From contig CAJMLQ010000007.1 of NCBI GenBank assembly GCA_905214265.1, positions 1 through 49,514 of the forward strand: a stretch of DNA of 49,514 nt. Reading direction: 5' to 3'. A model generated the notes under the pieces. The model made no database searches. It was given only the letters and a program-made list of their open reading frames with translations, and was not told the origin of the DNA. Below, in pieces: positions 7,722 through 16,832 of this stretch. This DNA comes from an uncultured bacterium. Lineage in GTDB: Bacteria; Bacillota; Clostridia; Oscillospirales; Ruminococcaceae. Numbering within the stretch: the stretch's first letter is position 1; each line of letters opens with the position of its first letter. Position numbers and translations under genes: made by a program.

Positions 7722-8666
7722 ATGGTCCGTGGAATTACCGCAAAACCGCGTACAAGGCAGAAAACGCACATCACTTGGAAAGAAGAATGGAAACGGCACA
7801 AATTTGTATACCTGATGGCGATTCCAGTCATCTGTTACTATTTTATCTTTCGGTATGTCCCCATGGCCGGTATTGTGATCGCCTTTCAGGATTTCAAAAT
7901 CATTAAAGGCCTTTCCAGCGATTGGGTGGGTCTTAAACATTTTATCGACTTCCTGTCCGGTCCCTTTGCCTGGAGAACGATTCGGAACACTTTGCTGCTC
8001 AACATCTACCAGCTGATGTTCGGATTCCCGCTTCCGATTATTTTTGCGTTGATGGTCAACGAGGTCCAGTCAAAAGTGTTCCAGAAGGTCACCCAGACCA
8101 TCAGCTACATGCCCCACTTTATCTCTACGGTCATCATCTGCGGCATGATTATGGACTTTTCTAGAACCAACGGATTGTTTAACGACATCTTCTCCCCTTT
8201 TATGTCGGAACGTATCAATTTCCTGTCCGATCCCAAATACTTTCGGATTATTTTTGTCGGAAGTTCGACCTGGCAGGGAATCGGCTGGGGCAGCATTATC
8301 TATCTGGCTACCCTGTCTTCAGTAGACCTGAACCTGTATGATGCAGCCGCCATCGACGGCGCCACCCGTTTACAGCGCATCTGGAACATCAGCCTTCCCA
8401 GCCTGGTGCCGATCATCGCCATTCAGCTGATTATGCGCCTGGGCAGCATTATGTCGATGGGCTTTGAGAAAGTCATCCTGTTGTACAACCCGCTGACTTA
8501 TGAGGTCGCGGATACAATTTCATCCTATGTCTACCGGCGGGGCCTGCAGGAAGCCAATTACAGCTACGGCGCGGCAGTCGGTCTGTTTAACTCCGCCGTG
8601 AACATTACCATTTTAACGGTGGCCAACAAGCTCTCGGCAAAATTTCTGGAGAACAGTCTCTGGTAA
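7722..8666 (+). CDS. ABC importer permease, LplB type (locus A)
   Basis: 314 residues with about six hydrophobic segments. The early motif YFIFRYVPMAGIVIAFQDFK (residues 41-60) is typical of LplB/UgpA-family polysaccharide-importer permeases. The cytoplasmic EAA-type loop is AAAIDGATRLQRIWNISLP. GAGGAGGA at 7708-7715 precedes the ATG. First gene of the order permease, permease, lipoprotein, GH43-like enzyme. It should pair with the 8713 permease to form the channel. No ATPase is encoded in the locus. Confidence 0.92.
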   Translation: MVRGITAKPRTRQKTHITWKEEWKRHKFVYLMAIPVICYYFIFRYVPMAGIVIAFQDFKIIKGLSSDWVGLKHFIDFLSGPFAWRTIRNTLLLNIYQLMFGFPLPIIFALMVNEVQSKVFQKVTQTISYMPHFISTVIICGMIMDFSRTNGLFNDIFSPFMSERINFLSDPKYFRIIFVGSSTWQGIGWGSIIYLATLSSVDLNLYDAAAIDGATRLQRIWNISLPSLVPIIAIQLIMRLGSIMSMGFEKVILLYNPLTYEVADTISSYVYRRGLQEANYSYGAAVGLFNSAVNITILTVANKLSAKFLENSLW

Positions 8667-8712
8667 CCCGTCGCACACCCTTTGCTGTGGCCAAGAAAGG
8701 ATGAACAAGCTT

Positions 8713-9600
8713 ATGGCGATTAAAAATCGAGACTGGAAGGACCAGCTCTTTACCTGCGTCAATGGACTCCTGTTGACCTTTATGACGCTGATTTTTTTGT
8801 ATCCCCTCTGGCATGTGCTGATGGCCTCTCTCAGCGATCCAAGCAAACTGCTGATTCATACGGGACTGCTGCTGAAGCCGGAAGGATTCAGCCTTGAGGG
8901 CTACAAAATGGTGTTTAAGCGGACGGATATCTGGATCGGTTACGGAAACACCTTGTTTTATGTAGTGGTCGGTACCTTCATCAATGTTGTGCTGACCAGT
9001 ATGGGCGCCTATGTCCTCTCCCGAAAAAATTTAAAAATTCGGAAAGTGCTGAATATCCTGATCGTTCTAACCATGTACCTGAGCGGTGGCCTAATCCCTA
9101 ATTTCCTGGTGGTGCGTTATCTGGGAATGTACAACAGCCGCTGGGCGCTGATCATTCCTGGCGCCATTGGGACCTGGAATCTTCTCGTCATGCGCACCGG
9201 CTTCAAACAGGTCCCCGATGAACTGGAAGAATCGGCCATGCTCGACGGTGCCAATGATTTTATCATTCTGTTTAAAATCCTGCTGCCGGTCGCCCGGGCA
9301 ACCATCGTGGTCATCGCAATGTTCTGCGCGGTTGGCCACTGGAACGCTTGGTTTGACGCCTGCATCTACCTCCGGGATCGGAACAAGTTCCCGCTGGCCA
9401 TTTTCCTGAGGGAGATTCTCCTGCAAAATGCCAGCGTAGCCAACGACATAGACGTCAACGAGATCGGCGGCGCCTATCGTCTGGACGAACTGATCAAATA
9501 CTGCACCATTATCATCACGTCCGGTCCGATTCTCTGTGTCTATCCCTTTGCCCAGAAATATTTCGTCAAAGGCGTCATGATGGGCTCTTTAAAGGGATAA
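8713..9600 (+). CDS. ABC importer permease, YtcP/CarB type (locus A)
   Basis: 295 residues if started at the ATG at 8713, which gives the same length as the two matching permeases of loci B and C. An ATG at 8701 would add four residues but would abut the AAGAAAGG ribosome site. The protein has six hydrophobic segments and an EAA-type loop (ESAMLDGANDFIILFKILLP). It ends in the family tail QKYFVKGVMMGSLKG, nearly the same in all three loci. Second channel subunit. Confidence 0.92.
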   Translation: MAIKNRDWKDQLFTCVNGLLLTFMTLIFLYPLWHVLMASLSDPSKLLIHTGLLLKPEGFSLEGYKMVFKRTDIWIGYGNTLFYVVVGTFINVVLTSMGAYVLSRKNLKIRKVLNILIVLTMYLSGGLIPNFLVVRYLGMYNSRWALIIPGAIGTWNLLVMRTGFKQVPDELEESAMLDGANDFIILFKILLPVARATIVVIAMFCAVGHWNAWFDACIYLRDRNKFPLAIFLREILLQNASVANDIDVNEIGGAYRLDELIKYCTIIITSGPILCVYPFAQKYFVKGVMMGSLKG

Positions 9601-9682
9601 TCCGTTCGTTCTTTCCTGTTGTACAGGCCTGCGGCAGGATGGAATAAAGAAAGATCCGAATTCAGAAAAAAGGAGAAACGCT

Positions 9683-11329
9683 ATGAAACGAGTAAAAAAA
9701 TCGGCAAGATGGCTCTCCCTTCTGCTTGCAGCAATGCTGGCCGCTTCGCTGACCGGATGTGGAGAACGGGCATCATCCTCGACCCCGTCGTCCAGCAGTA
9801 CCTCTTCCTCAAGCAGCGCTTCCGCTGAAGAGTCCTCGGAGCCGGAAAAAGAAAAGTCTCTTTATCCGGTCGTTACGGATGGCTCCATTACGCTGAAATA
9901 CTGGTGTTCCATTGCCAATGCGGCGACGCAATATATCCAAACCTATTCGGAAAATATTGCTTATCAGGATATCATGGAAAAGACCGGCATCAACATCGAG
10001 TTTATCCATCCGGTTACTGGCCAGGAGCAGGAGCAATTTAACATCATGATGGTTTCCGGAGAGCTTCCGGACATCATCGGCAATGGTAATTACTATACCG
10101 GCGGCGTTTCACAGGGGGTTGTGGACGGCTTTTTTGCAAACCTGTTCCCCTATCTGGAAGAATGCGCACCCGATTATTACGCGCTGATCAATTCTTCGGA
10201 AGAAGCCTATCGGCAGACCCATTACAGCGAAGACTGCGTAACCGCGTTCTGCCCGCTGTCCTTTGAAACGGCCCCGGCCTGGCTGCGTCCCCTGGTTCGA
10301 CAGGATCTGCTGGATGAATTCGGCATCGAGGCGCTTGTCACCTATGACGATTATGAAACCTATTTCCAGAAGATTCTGGATGAAAAAGAGGATATCGTCC
10401 CAATGGTGCTCAGAGCCAACAACGGAAACGATATGAACACCTTTATGACGGGGTATGACCTGGCCCCTGGATTCTTTGTGAAGGAAGGCGGAAAGATCCG
10501 CCACTGGTATTCAGATGAGAATCTCTTGCCCTTCCTGACCCGGATGAACGAGTGGTATCAGAAGGGATATATTTCCAAGGATTCCACTTCGCTGGATTCC
10601 AAGCAGATCTTCGCTATGTATGATGCAGGCCAGCTGGGTTGCTATATTGACTCCGTTGACGCCCTCTTTTCCCGGAATTCCAAAAGCGAGATTCTGACCA
10701 TCGGCAGCGCTCCTTATCCCCGTCTGACCGAAGGCCAGCAGATCCATACAGGGCCCTCTTCAAATATTGTCACAGGTAGCCCTGTGGCAATAACGGCTGC
10801 CTGCGAGAATATCGAAGCTGCTGTGAAGTTCTTAAACTACGGCTATACCGAAGAAGGCTCCCGCACCTACAACTACGGCGTGGAAGGGCAGACCTATACC
10901 CTGGTGGACGGTGTACCTCAGTTTACGGATATGATGCTCCATCCGGACAACGGAATGACGGCGTCCAATGTCAGCTATATATACAAGATCCATTTTGGGC
11001 CGAAACTCTGCGCCCCTGACACTAAAGCGCATCCCGGCGTCGTCGGCAATACGGAGGCGCTGGCTTTCCGGATGAAGTGGTCGGATGATGCCAACGTCGA
11101 TTCCGCTTATCGCCTTCCGTCCTTTACGCTCACTGAGGACGAAAACAGCGAACGCGCGACGGTTATGACCAACGTAGACACTTACGCTGCGGAAATGATT
11201 CTGCGCTTTATTACCGGCGTAGAACCACTGTCCAGCTTTGATGCCTTCTCCGCACAGGTGGAGACTCTGGGGCTGCCCCGTGCCATTGAACTGACGCAAC
11301 AGGCTTACGACCGTTACATGGCAAAATAA
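9683..11329 (+). CDS. Extracellular solute-binding lipoprotein (locus A)
   Basis: 548 residues. The N-terminus has KR/K charges, a hydrophobic stretch and the lipobox LTGC (cysteine near residue 26), then a serine-rich linker to about residue 55. The rest fits the large binding proteins of the LplA/YtcQ group, about 500-560 residues, which capture oligosaccharides. AGGAG at 9671-9675 sits 7 bases before the ATG. Its place directly after two permeases supports the role. The ligand is unknown; the GH43-like neighbour hints at a pentose-containing or similar glycan. Confidence 0.9.
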   Translation: MKRVKKSARWLSLLLAAMLAASLTGCGERASSSTPSSSSTSSSSSASAEESSEPEKEKSLYPVVTDGSITLKYWCSIANAATQYIQTYSENIAYQDIMEKTGINIEFIHPVTGQEQEQFNIMMVSGELPDIIGNGNYYTGGVSQGVVDGFFANLFPYLEECAPDYYALINSSEEAYRQTHYSEDCVTAFCPLSFETAPAWLRPLVRQDLLDEFGIEALVTYDDYETYFQKILDEKEDIVPMVLRANNGNDMNTFMTGYDLAPGFFVKEGGKIRHWYSDENLLPFLTRMNEWYQKGYISKDSTSLDSKQIFAMYDAGQLGCYIDSVDALFSRNSKSEILTIGSAPYPRLTEGQQIHTGPSSNIVTGSPVAITAACENIEAAVKFLNYGYTEEGSRTYNYGVEGQTYTLVDGVPQFTDMMLHPDNGMTASNVSYIYKIHFGPKLCAPDTKAHPGVVGNTEALAFRMKWSDDANVDSAYRLPSFTLTEDENSERATVMTNVDTYAAEMILRFITGVEPLSSFDAFSAQVETLGLPRAIELTQQAYDRYMAK

Positions 11330-11368
11330 TCTCTCGAAAACAATGCGGCAAGAAAGGCGGGCGCTTTT

Positions 11369-12334
11369 ATGAAGAAAATTTTTACCAACCCTGTTTCCAA
11401 GGGGGCGGATCCCTCTGTAACTTATCACAACGGCTATTATTACTTTCTGCGGTCAGAGTTTTACGATGTCGGGGATTCCGGCACCCGGGAGAGCCTTCTG
11501 GTTTCGAAAGCCCGGAACCTTTACGAGATCGGAACAGCTCCGGCAGTTACCGTCTATAAGCCGGAACCCGGACATCCCTGGTCCAAGGAGCTCTGGTCTC
11601 CCAAGCTTTATTTTCTGGACGGTGTCTGGTATCTTTACCATGCGGCGGACGACGGTGATAACTGCAACCATCGGGACTACGTCCTCCGCGCTAAAACAGA
11701 TGACCCCCAGGGTGAGTACGAGATGATCGGAAAGATCTGTGATCCTGCTACGGATAAATGGGCCATAGGACCCCACATCCTGGAATACAAAGGCAAGCGG
11801 TATTTTATGTGGACCGGCTGGGAAGGGGACGTCAACGTCGAGCAGCATCTGTATATCGCCGAGATGGAGAATCCCTGGACGCTGAAGACAGGCCGGGTGA
11901 GCTTTTGCCAGCCCACTGAGGAGTGGGAGATGCATGGCGCCGGAAACGGATACCCAACGGTCGTAGAAGGCGCTACTGCCCTCATCGGCCCCAAAGGAAA
12001 GGTCCACGTGATCTATTCCGCCAGTGGCTGCTGGACGGATGATTACTGCCTGGGAATGCTGACCCTGAAGCCTGATGCCGACCCACTGGTCTCGGAAAAC
12101 TGGGTGAAGCATCCGATTCCAGTCTTCAAAAAGACGAAGCAGGTCTTTGGTCCCGGCCACGCCTTCTTCACCACCTCTCCGGATGGGAAGGAAGACTGGA
12201 TGGTCTATCATGCCACCCTCCATGCCGGGGACAACTGGGGTAAGCGTTGCATTTTCTGCCAGCGTTTTACTTGGGATGAAAATGACGATCCGGTTTTCGG
12301 CGAGCCCAAGCTCCAAGAGGAGTGGAATTACTAG
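11369..12334 (+). CDS. GH43-like five-bladed propeller glycosidase with an altered active site
   Basis: 321 residues, no signal peptide, so intracellular. The fold signs are GADPSVTYHNGYYYF (12-26, base Asp14), repeated YYF/YFM strand ends, WTGWEGDVNVEQHLYIAEM (148-166) and SASGCWTDDYCLGML. These match the arabinofuranosidase-like GH43 group. A general-acid Glu is kept at E200 (VVEGATAL). The block that normally reads WAIDGTVLE here reads WAIGPHILE (131-139), so Gly134 stands where the pKa-modulating Asp is expected. Activity may be lost or changed. It is last in the importer operon, suggesting it trims the imported oligosaccharide. Confidence 0.82.
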   Translation: MKKIFTNPVSKGADPSVTYHNGYYYFLRSEFYDVGDSGTRESLLVSKARNLYEIGTAPAVTVYKPEPGHPWSKELWSPKLYFLDGVWYLYHAADDGDNCNHRDYVLRAKTDDPQGEYEMIGKICDPATDKWAIGPHILEYKGKRYFMWTGWEGDVNVEQHLYIAEMENPWTLKTGRVSFCQPTEEWEMHGAGNGYPTVVEGATALIGPKGKVHVIYSASGCWTDDYCLGMLTLKPDADPLVSENWVKHPIPVFKKTKQVFGPGHAFFTTSPDGKEDWMVYHATLHAGDNWGKRCIFCQRFTWDENDDPVFGEPKLQEEWNY

Positions 12335-12521
12335 GGATTCAGATCAGCGCTTCCCGGTTCCCGTTCCGCATTTGCCGGAGCGGAACCCGGGTGGGCTGGC
12401 GCAGACAACTGGTGTGCTTGATTGCCCTGCGATAGAGTCCCCAAAATACGAAGGGGAAATTTTTGGCCTATTTCTACCCCTCCAGCACAGATAACGCCCC
12501 TTCCCAAAAAGACAAAATGCT
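12335..12521. other. Non-coding stretch downstream of locus A
   Basis: The 314-base gap 12335-12648 holds an imperfect G+C-rich hairpin (about 12353-12392, CCCGGTTCC against GGAACCCGGG), the terminator at 12522-12553 and a 36-codon reading frame (12554-12664). That frame lacks a ribosome site and runs into the opposite-strand gene. I see no convincing gene here. Confidence 0.4.
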
Positions 12522-12553
12522 GGCCTCCCCATCACAGCGGGGAGGCCTTCTTT
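12522..12553 (+). terminator. Intrinsic terminator of locus A
   Basis: GGCCTCCCC (12522-12530) and GGGGAGGCC (12539-12547) form a 9-bp stem with an 8-base loop, followed by TTCTTT. Confidence 0.85.
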
Positions 12554-12648
12554 ATGAAAACGAGGAGTGACGATAATTGGGAAAAATACGCGGCTGGAGA
12601 CCGGCACCTCCTGGACGCGGGAGGTGTGATTCCAGATAGGATAGGGCG

Positions 12649-13953
12649 TCAGCGGCCTTTTAGATTCCGCATGGCGGGGTTTTCCAGAACCGCTCCTTCC
12701 TCATCAAACCGGGATCCATGGCAGGCGCAGTCCCAGCTGTGCTCCGTTCCGTTCCAATGCAGGGTGCAGCCCAGATGGGTACACCGGGGGATGGTAGGGC
12801 GCAGGAGGTTCGCCGTGGTCTCCAGTCCGTTGACCAAAAGCTGTTTTTTCCAGATGCTGCGGGAGGGTGCAAACGCCGGCGCGAATTCCCAGGGTCTTCC
12901 CAGAATTTCACAGGTCAGCAGATGGGCGGCGATCATGGAGGAGGTCATCCCCCAGGCGTTGAATCCTGCGGCGACCAGAGTTTCTGGGGTTCGGGAGCCA
13001 TAGGCACCGATATAGGGCGAGCCATCCAGAGTCATGCAGTCCTGAGTCGCCCAGCGGCTGTACTCCCGGCTGCCGGGGTAGTTCTGCGCCGCGAAATTTT
13101 CCAGCTCCCGCCATCCGCCGCCCTTTTTTCCGGTGCGGTGGGAGCCGCCGCCCAGCAGGAGCCGGGTTCCGGCCATCCGGAAGGAGAAGCCCTGGCCGGA
13201 GCCGTCCACATACATGCCGTCCACTGGGGCCGCTCCCTCCAGGGCTAGGACGTAGTGCCGTTCCTGATAGAGCTTCAGAAAGTAGCAGCCGTGCCGGTTC
13301 CAAAACGGAAAGTGGGTGGCGATAATGGCCCGTTTCGCCCGGATGGTCCGGCTTCCGCTGCACAGCGCTTGCTTTCCGTCCCATTGGAGGACCATGGTGT
13401 TTTCAAAGATGGGCAGACCTTCCACGATGGCGGCGGCGAACTTCAGCGGGTGAAACTGGGCCTGATCCGGAAACTCCACCGCACCGGCCGTTTTTAGTGG
13501 AAGCGGCAGCTTTTCCGCCAGCCGGGCCGGATACCCAAGACGGCGCAGGGCCTCCAGCTCCTCCTCCAGGACCGCTTTGCCCTTTGTGGAGTAGGCAAAA
13601 GCGCTCTGTCCCTCAAAATCGCAGTCGATTTTCCGGCAGAGCCGCCGGTATTCCTCCACAGCCTGGAGATTGGCCTGCAGATACATTTGCGCCCGTTCCC
13701 GCCCCAGCGTTTTCAGCAGTGGAGCGTACCGGAATCCGTGCTGTGCCGTGATTTTTGCCGTGGTGCATCCGGTGACGCCGCCGCAGATGCGCCGGGCCTC
13801 CGTCAGGATGCAGCGCACCCCAGCCTGCTTCAGCCGGTAAGCACAGAGCAGCCCCGCCATCCCTCCGCCGATGATCAGCACGTCGGTTTCCGCGTCTGCT
13901 TCCAGCGCAGGGAACGGTGGCATCCGGACGGTTTGGTTCCATAAAGAATTCAT
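12649..13953 (-). CDS. FAD-dependent oxidoreductase with C-terminal Rieske [2Fe-2S] domain
   Basis: 434 residues from the ATG at 13953, chosen for AAGGAGAA 8 bases upstream; its ATGA overlaps the stop of the YyaL-like gene, so the two are coupled. The N-terminus has an FAD-binding DVLIIGGGMAGLL (24-36) of the D-amino-acid-oxidase type. The Rieske motif is C391-T-H393 with C409-A-C-H412, giving the two Cys and two His ligands. This matches the YhfW-like family of Bacillota, whose substrate is not known. A role in redox or stress metabolism is inferred from its neighbours. Confidence 0.88.
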   Translation of the reverse strand: MNSLWNQTVRMPPFPALEADAETDVLIIGGGMAGLLCAYRLKQAGVRCILTEARRICGGVTGCTTAKITAQHGFRYAPLLKTLGRERAQMYLQANLQAVEEYRRLCRKIDCDFEGQSAFAYSTKGKAVLEEELEALRRLGYPARLAEKLPLPLKTAGAVEFPDQAQFHPLKFAAAIVEGLPIFENTMVLQWDGKQALCSGSRTIRAKRAIIATHFPFWNRHGCYFLKLYQERHYVLALEGAAPVDGMYVDGSGQGFSFRMAGTRLLLGGGSHRTGKKGGGWRELENFAAQNYPGSREYSRWATQDCMTLDGSPYIGAYGSRTPETLVAAGFNAWGMTSSMIAAHLLTCEILGRPWEFAPAFAPSRSIWKKQLLVNGLETTANLLRPTIPRCTHLGCTLHWNGTEHSWDCACHGSRFDEEGAVLENPAMRNLKGR

Positions 13954-15974
13954 CCGCGTTTCTCCTTCCGGGAGGACAGAGCCTCCAGTCGGACTTCGAT
14001 TTCCCGGATGCTGTCCGCCGGTTGGTTGCAGGTCCGGTTCTGGCAAAGATAGTATCGGATTCCCCGTTCCGGTAGGGGATACTCTGCGGTAAAAGGTGCG
14101 GCCTTGGCCAGAATATCGGCGTTTCCGGGCGTTTTCAGCAGAACGGTCAGGCCGGGGAACGGATGCCGGAGAAAAGCAGTCAATTCTTCCGGCGGATTCT
14201 CTCCTGCAGCGGCGCACAGAAGCTCCGCACCGGGGGAAAGGGCTTCCAACATGGCCATAAGCGCGAAGCTGTGCCCGGCCGGGTAATCCTCCGCCGCTCC
14301 AGCAAGATAGCGGAGCTGCAGCTCCGCAGCCTCCTGCCAGCGCGCTTCTCCGGTGAGCCGCGCCAACCGGACGAGAACCAGTCCAGCCACCGAATTCCCG
14401 GATGGGATAGCCCCGTCGTAAGTCTCCTTATTCCGGCTGATCAGCTGTTCCCCGTCAGCGGCATACGGATAAAAGCCGCCACGCCCCCTGTCAAAAAACA
14501 GCTGGAGAAGCAGCTCCGAAACTCGGACGGCTCTTTTCAGATAAACCGCGTCCAAGGTGGAAGCGTACAGTTCCAAAAGCGCCCAGGCGGAGAAGGCGTA
14601 ATCGTCCAGCTTTCCGGGATGGGCCGCGTCGCCGTCCCGCCAGCGGGCCAGCAGATGCCCCGACGGCTCCGTCAGGCGCGCGGAGAGGAATTCCTGGGCT
14701 TCTCTTGCTGCGGTGAGATAGCGCGGTTCCTTCAAAAGCCGTCCGGCTCTGGCCATGGCGGCAATCATCAGGCTGGTCCAGGAGGTCAGCACCTTGTCGT
14801 CCCGGTGAAGCTGGATTCGATCCAGACGGTAGGCGCGCACCTTTTTCCGCAGCGCCGCCATTCCCTCCGGCTCCCGTTCCCACCCGGCCTGGCCGATCAG
14901 GTTGGGAATGCTCTTTCCTTCGAAATTGCCGGCCTCCGTGACGCCGTACCAGCCGCAGAAGGCTTTCGCAGCCTCCGGACCCACAGCCCGCTCCGCGTCC
15001 TCCGGCGTAAGGAGGTAGTAGCCACCCTCCCCGCCGCCGCTGTCCGCGTCCTGCCCGCAGCAGAAGCCGCCCTCCGGCCCGGACAGCTCCCGAAGCACGT
15101 AGTCGAGGGTCCGGCGGGCGATCTTTCCGTAAAGAGAGGTTCTTCCGGTCTGCTGGACTTCTGCGTAGGCCATAGCCAGCAGCGCGTTGTCATAGAGCAT
15201 TTTTTCGAAATGTGGGACCAGCCACTGGGCATCTGTAGAATACCGGGCAAAACCGCCGCCCACATGGTCAAAAAGCCCTCCCCGATACATGGCACCCAGG
15301 GTTTGCTCTGCCATTTTCCGGCAGTCCGGCCGTTCTGCGGCCTGGGCGTAATGCAGCAGAAAGAGGAGATTGTGGGCAGCCGGAAATTTTGGAGCCGGTC
15401 CGAACCCGCCCCACCGGTTGTCATAGCGGGAGGAAAACTGTCCAGCAGCCTTTTGCAGCAGGGAAAAGGACGGCTCTCCTGTTGCGTATGCTTCCGGCTC
15501 CTGCAGGTGTGCGGTCAGCGCATCACCTGCCTCCAGCAAGGCTTCCCGTCCGCTGTCCCAGAGCCGGGAGGCTTCGTCAAGCAGCCGGAGAAGCTGCTTT
15601 TTGGGCAGGTATGTCCCGACCCAGAAGGGCTTCTGCTCTGGCGTCAGCAGAGCGGTGAGGGGCCACCCGCCGGATCCGGTGGCAGCCATACAGGCGGCCA
15701 TGTAAACGGCGTCTACATCGGGCCGCTCTTCCCGGTCCACCTTGACGGACAGATAGTTCCGATTGAGAAGCCGGGCTACTTCCGGGTCCTCGAAGGATTC
15801 GTGGGCCATCACATGGCACCAATGACAGGTGGAATAGCCGATGCTCAGAAAGACCGGCTTGTCCTGTTTTTGGGCCTCCTCGAAAGCAGAGGGACTCCAG
15901 ACCCGCCAGTCCACCGGATTTTCTGCGTGCTGGAGAAGATAGGGGGATTTTTCCTGCGCCAATGCGTTTGCCAT
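13950..15974 (-). CDS. YyaL/spermatogenesis-associated-protein-20-like thioredoxin-domain protein
   Basis: 674 residues, full length for the family. The N-terminal thioredoxin-like domain has C50-H-W-C53 (GYSTCHWCHVM), followed by a long alpha/alpha barrel of the N-acylglucosamine-epimerase type (DHVGGGFARYSTD, HFEKMLYDNA). The start MANALAQEKSPYLLQHAENP is the family hallmark. GAGGT lies 7 bases before the ATG. It is translationally coupled to the Rieske/FAD gene downstream. The biochemical role of the family is not settled. Confidence 0.92.
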   Translation of the reverse strand: MANALAQEKSPYLLQHAENPVDWRVWSPSAFEEAQKQDKPVFLSIGYSTCHWCHVMAHESFEDPEVARLLNRNYLSVKVDREERPDVDAVYMAACMAATGSGGWPLTALLTPEQKPFWVGTYLPKKQLLRLLDEASRLWDSGREALLEAGDALTAHLQEPEAYATGEPSFSLLQKAAGQFSSRYDNRWGGFGPAPKFPAAHNLLFLLHYAQAAERPDCRKMAEQTLGAMYRGGLFDHVGGGFARYSTDAQWLVPHFEKMLYDNALLAMAYAEVQQTGRTSLYGKIARRTLDYVLRELSGPEGGFCCGQDADSGGGEGGYYLLTPEDAERAVGPEAAKAFCGWYGVTEAGNFEGKSIPNLIGQAGWEREPEGMAALRKKVRAYRLDRIQLHRDDKVLTSWTSLMIAAMARAGRLLKEPRYLTAAREAQEFLSARLTEPSGHLLARWRDGDAAHPGKLDDYAFSAWALLELYASTLDAVYLKRAVRVSELLLQLFFDRGRGGFYPYAADGEQLISRNKETYDGAIPSGNSVAGLVLVRLARLTGEARWQEAAELQLRYLAGAAEDYPAGHSFALMAMLEALSPGAELLCAAAGENPPEELTAFLRHPFPGLTVLLKTPGNADILAKAAPFTAEYPLPERGIRYYLCQNRTCNQPADSIREIEVRLEALSSRKEKRG

Positions 15975-16047
15975 TTTGATACCTCAATCCGTTTAAACAT
16001 TCCGGCCGCAGCCGTCCTGGATAGGATTTGCAGAGGCGGCATAAAAT

Positions 16048-16077
16048 AACCGCCGGACTTTCAGGAAGCCGGCGGTT
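16048..16077 (-). terminator. Terminator of the ferredoxin-type gene
   Basis: AACCGCCGG (16048-16056) pairs with CCGGCGGTT (16069-16077). On the minus strand it is followed by ATTTTAT. It separates the ferredoxin-type gene from the YyaL-like gene, which may therefore have its own promoter. Confidence 0.75.
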
Positions 16078-16092
16078 GCGAAAAATTTTCAA

Positions 16093-16797
16093 TTAATCGA
16101 GGAGATTGCCGTCGATGGAAACGGTAAAGACCTGCCAGGGAATGAACTTTCCGCTGTTTTTCAAGGCAGTGACGGCCGCGTGTTCCAGCCCGCCGCAGCA
16201 GGGAACCTCCATCCGGACTATGGTCAGGCTTTTAATGGGGTTTTGGCGGAGGATTTCCGTCAGCTTTTCCGTATAATCTCCTTCGTCCAGTTTGGGGCAG
16301 CCGATTAAGACGGTTTTGCCGCGGAGAAACTGCTGATGGAAATTGCCGTAGGCATAGGCTGTGCAATCGGCGGCGATGAGCAGATGGGCGTCCTGGAAAA
16401 AGGGCGCGTTGACCGGAGCCAGCTTGATCTGAACCGGCCAGTGCCGAAGTTGGGATACCGAGGCTACGTCCGCCGCCGGAGCAGATGACGACTCCCGCCG
16501 GAAGGAGCGGGTCTGGCTCCCCGGGCAGGCGTGGGGGGCCGGCGCGCCTGCCGCCTGCTTCTTTTTCTGGTTTTCCGATACCGCTTCCGGGTCATAGGCC
16601 GCAGCCTCGCGGTGGACAAAGGTGATGGCTCCGGTGGGACATGCTGGCAAACAGTCGCCGAGACCGTCGCAGTAATCGTCGCGAAGCAGCTTGGCCTTTC
16701 CATTGACCATGCCGATGGCGCCTTCATGACAGGCGCTGGCGCAGAGCCCGCAGCCGTTGCATTTTTCAGAATCAATTTGGATGATTTTACGAATCAT
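16093..16797 (-). CDS. 4Fe-4S dicluster ferredoxin-type protein with C-terminal CCGG motif
   Basis: 234 residues from the ATG at 16797, which follows GGGAGGT at normal spacing; an ATG at 16812 overlaps that ribosome site and is rejected. Cluster I is C13-x2-C16-x2-C19-x3-C23. A second set, C43-x5-C49-x3-C53-P (DYCDGLGDCLPACPTGAI), has the CDGLG variant common in clostridial proteins of this kind. After a proline-rich linker, a C-terminal domain ends with a CCGG motif. Such genes often sit beside a Crp/Fnr regulator and a hybrid-cluster protein; only the regulator is present here. Probable electron carrier or redox-stress protein. Confidence 0.85.
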   Translation of the reverse strand: MIRKIIQIDSEKCNGCGLCASACHEGAIGMVNGKAKLLRDDYCDGLGDCLPACPTGAITFVHREAAAYDPEAVSENQKKKQAAGAPAPHACPGSQTRSFRRESSSAPAADVASVSQLRHWPVQIKLAPVNAPFFQDAHLLIAADCTAYAYGNFHQQFLRGKTVLIGCPKLDEGDYTEKLTEILRQNPIKSLTIVRMEVPCCGGLEHAAVTALKNSGKFIPWQVFTVSIDGNLLD

Positions 16798-16832
16798 ATG
16801 GTTACCTCCCAATGTTCTGGTGTGATGGATAC

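Noticed and set aside
12554..12664. A 36-codon frame starting just after the locus A terminator
   Set aside because: It starts right at the terminator with no promoter or ribosome site and overlaps the Rieske/FAD gene end.
13954..14217. An N-terminal extension of the Rieske/FAD protein
   Set aside because: The extension lies in the YyaL-like coding region; the ATG at 13953 has a good ribosome site and the FAD motif at the normal distance.
14163..16049. A 628-codon open frame on the plus strand
   Set aside because: It lies wholly opposite the YyaL-like gene, which has clear family motifs; the long frame is a by-product of G+C-rich codons.
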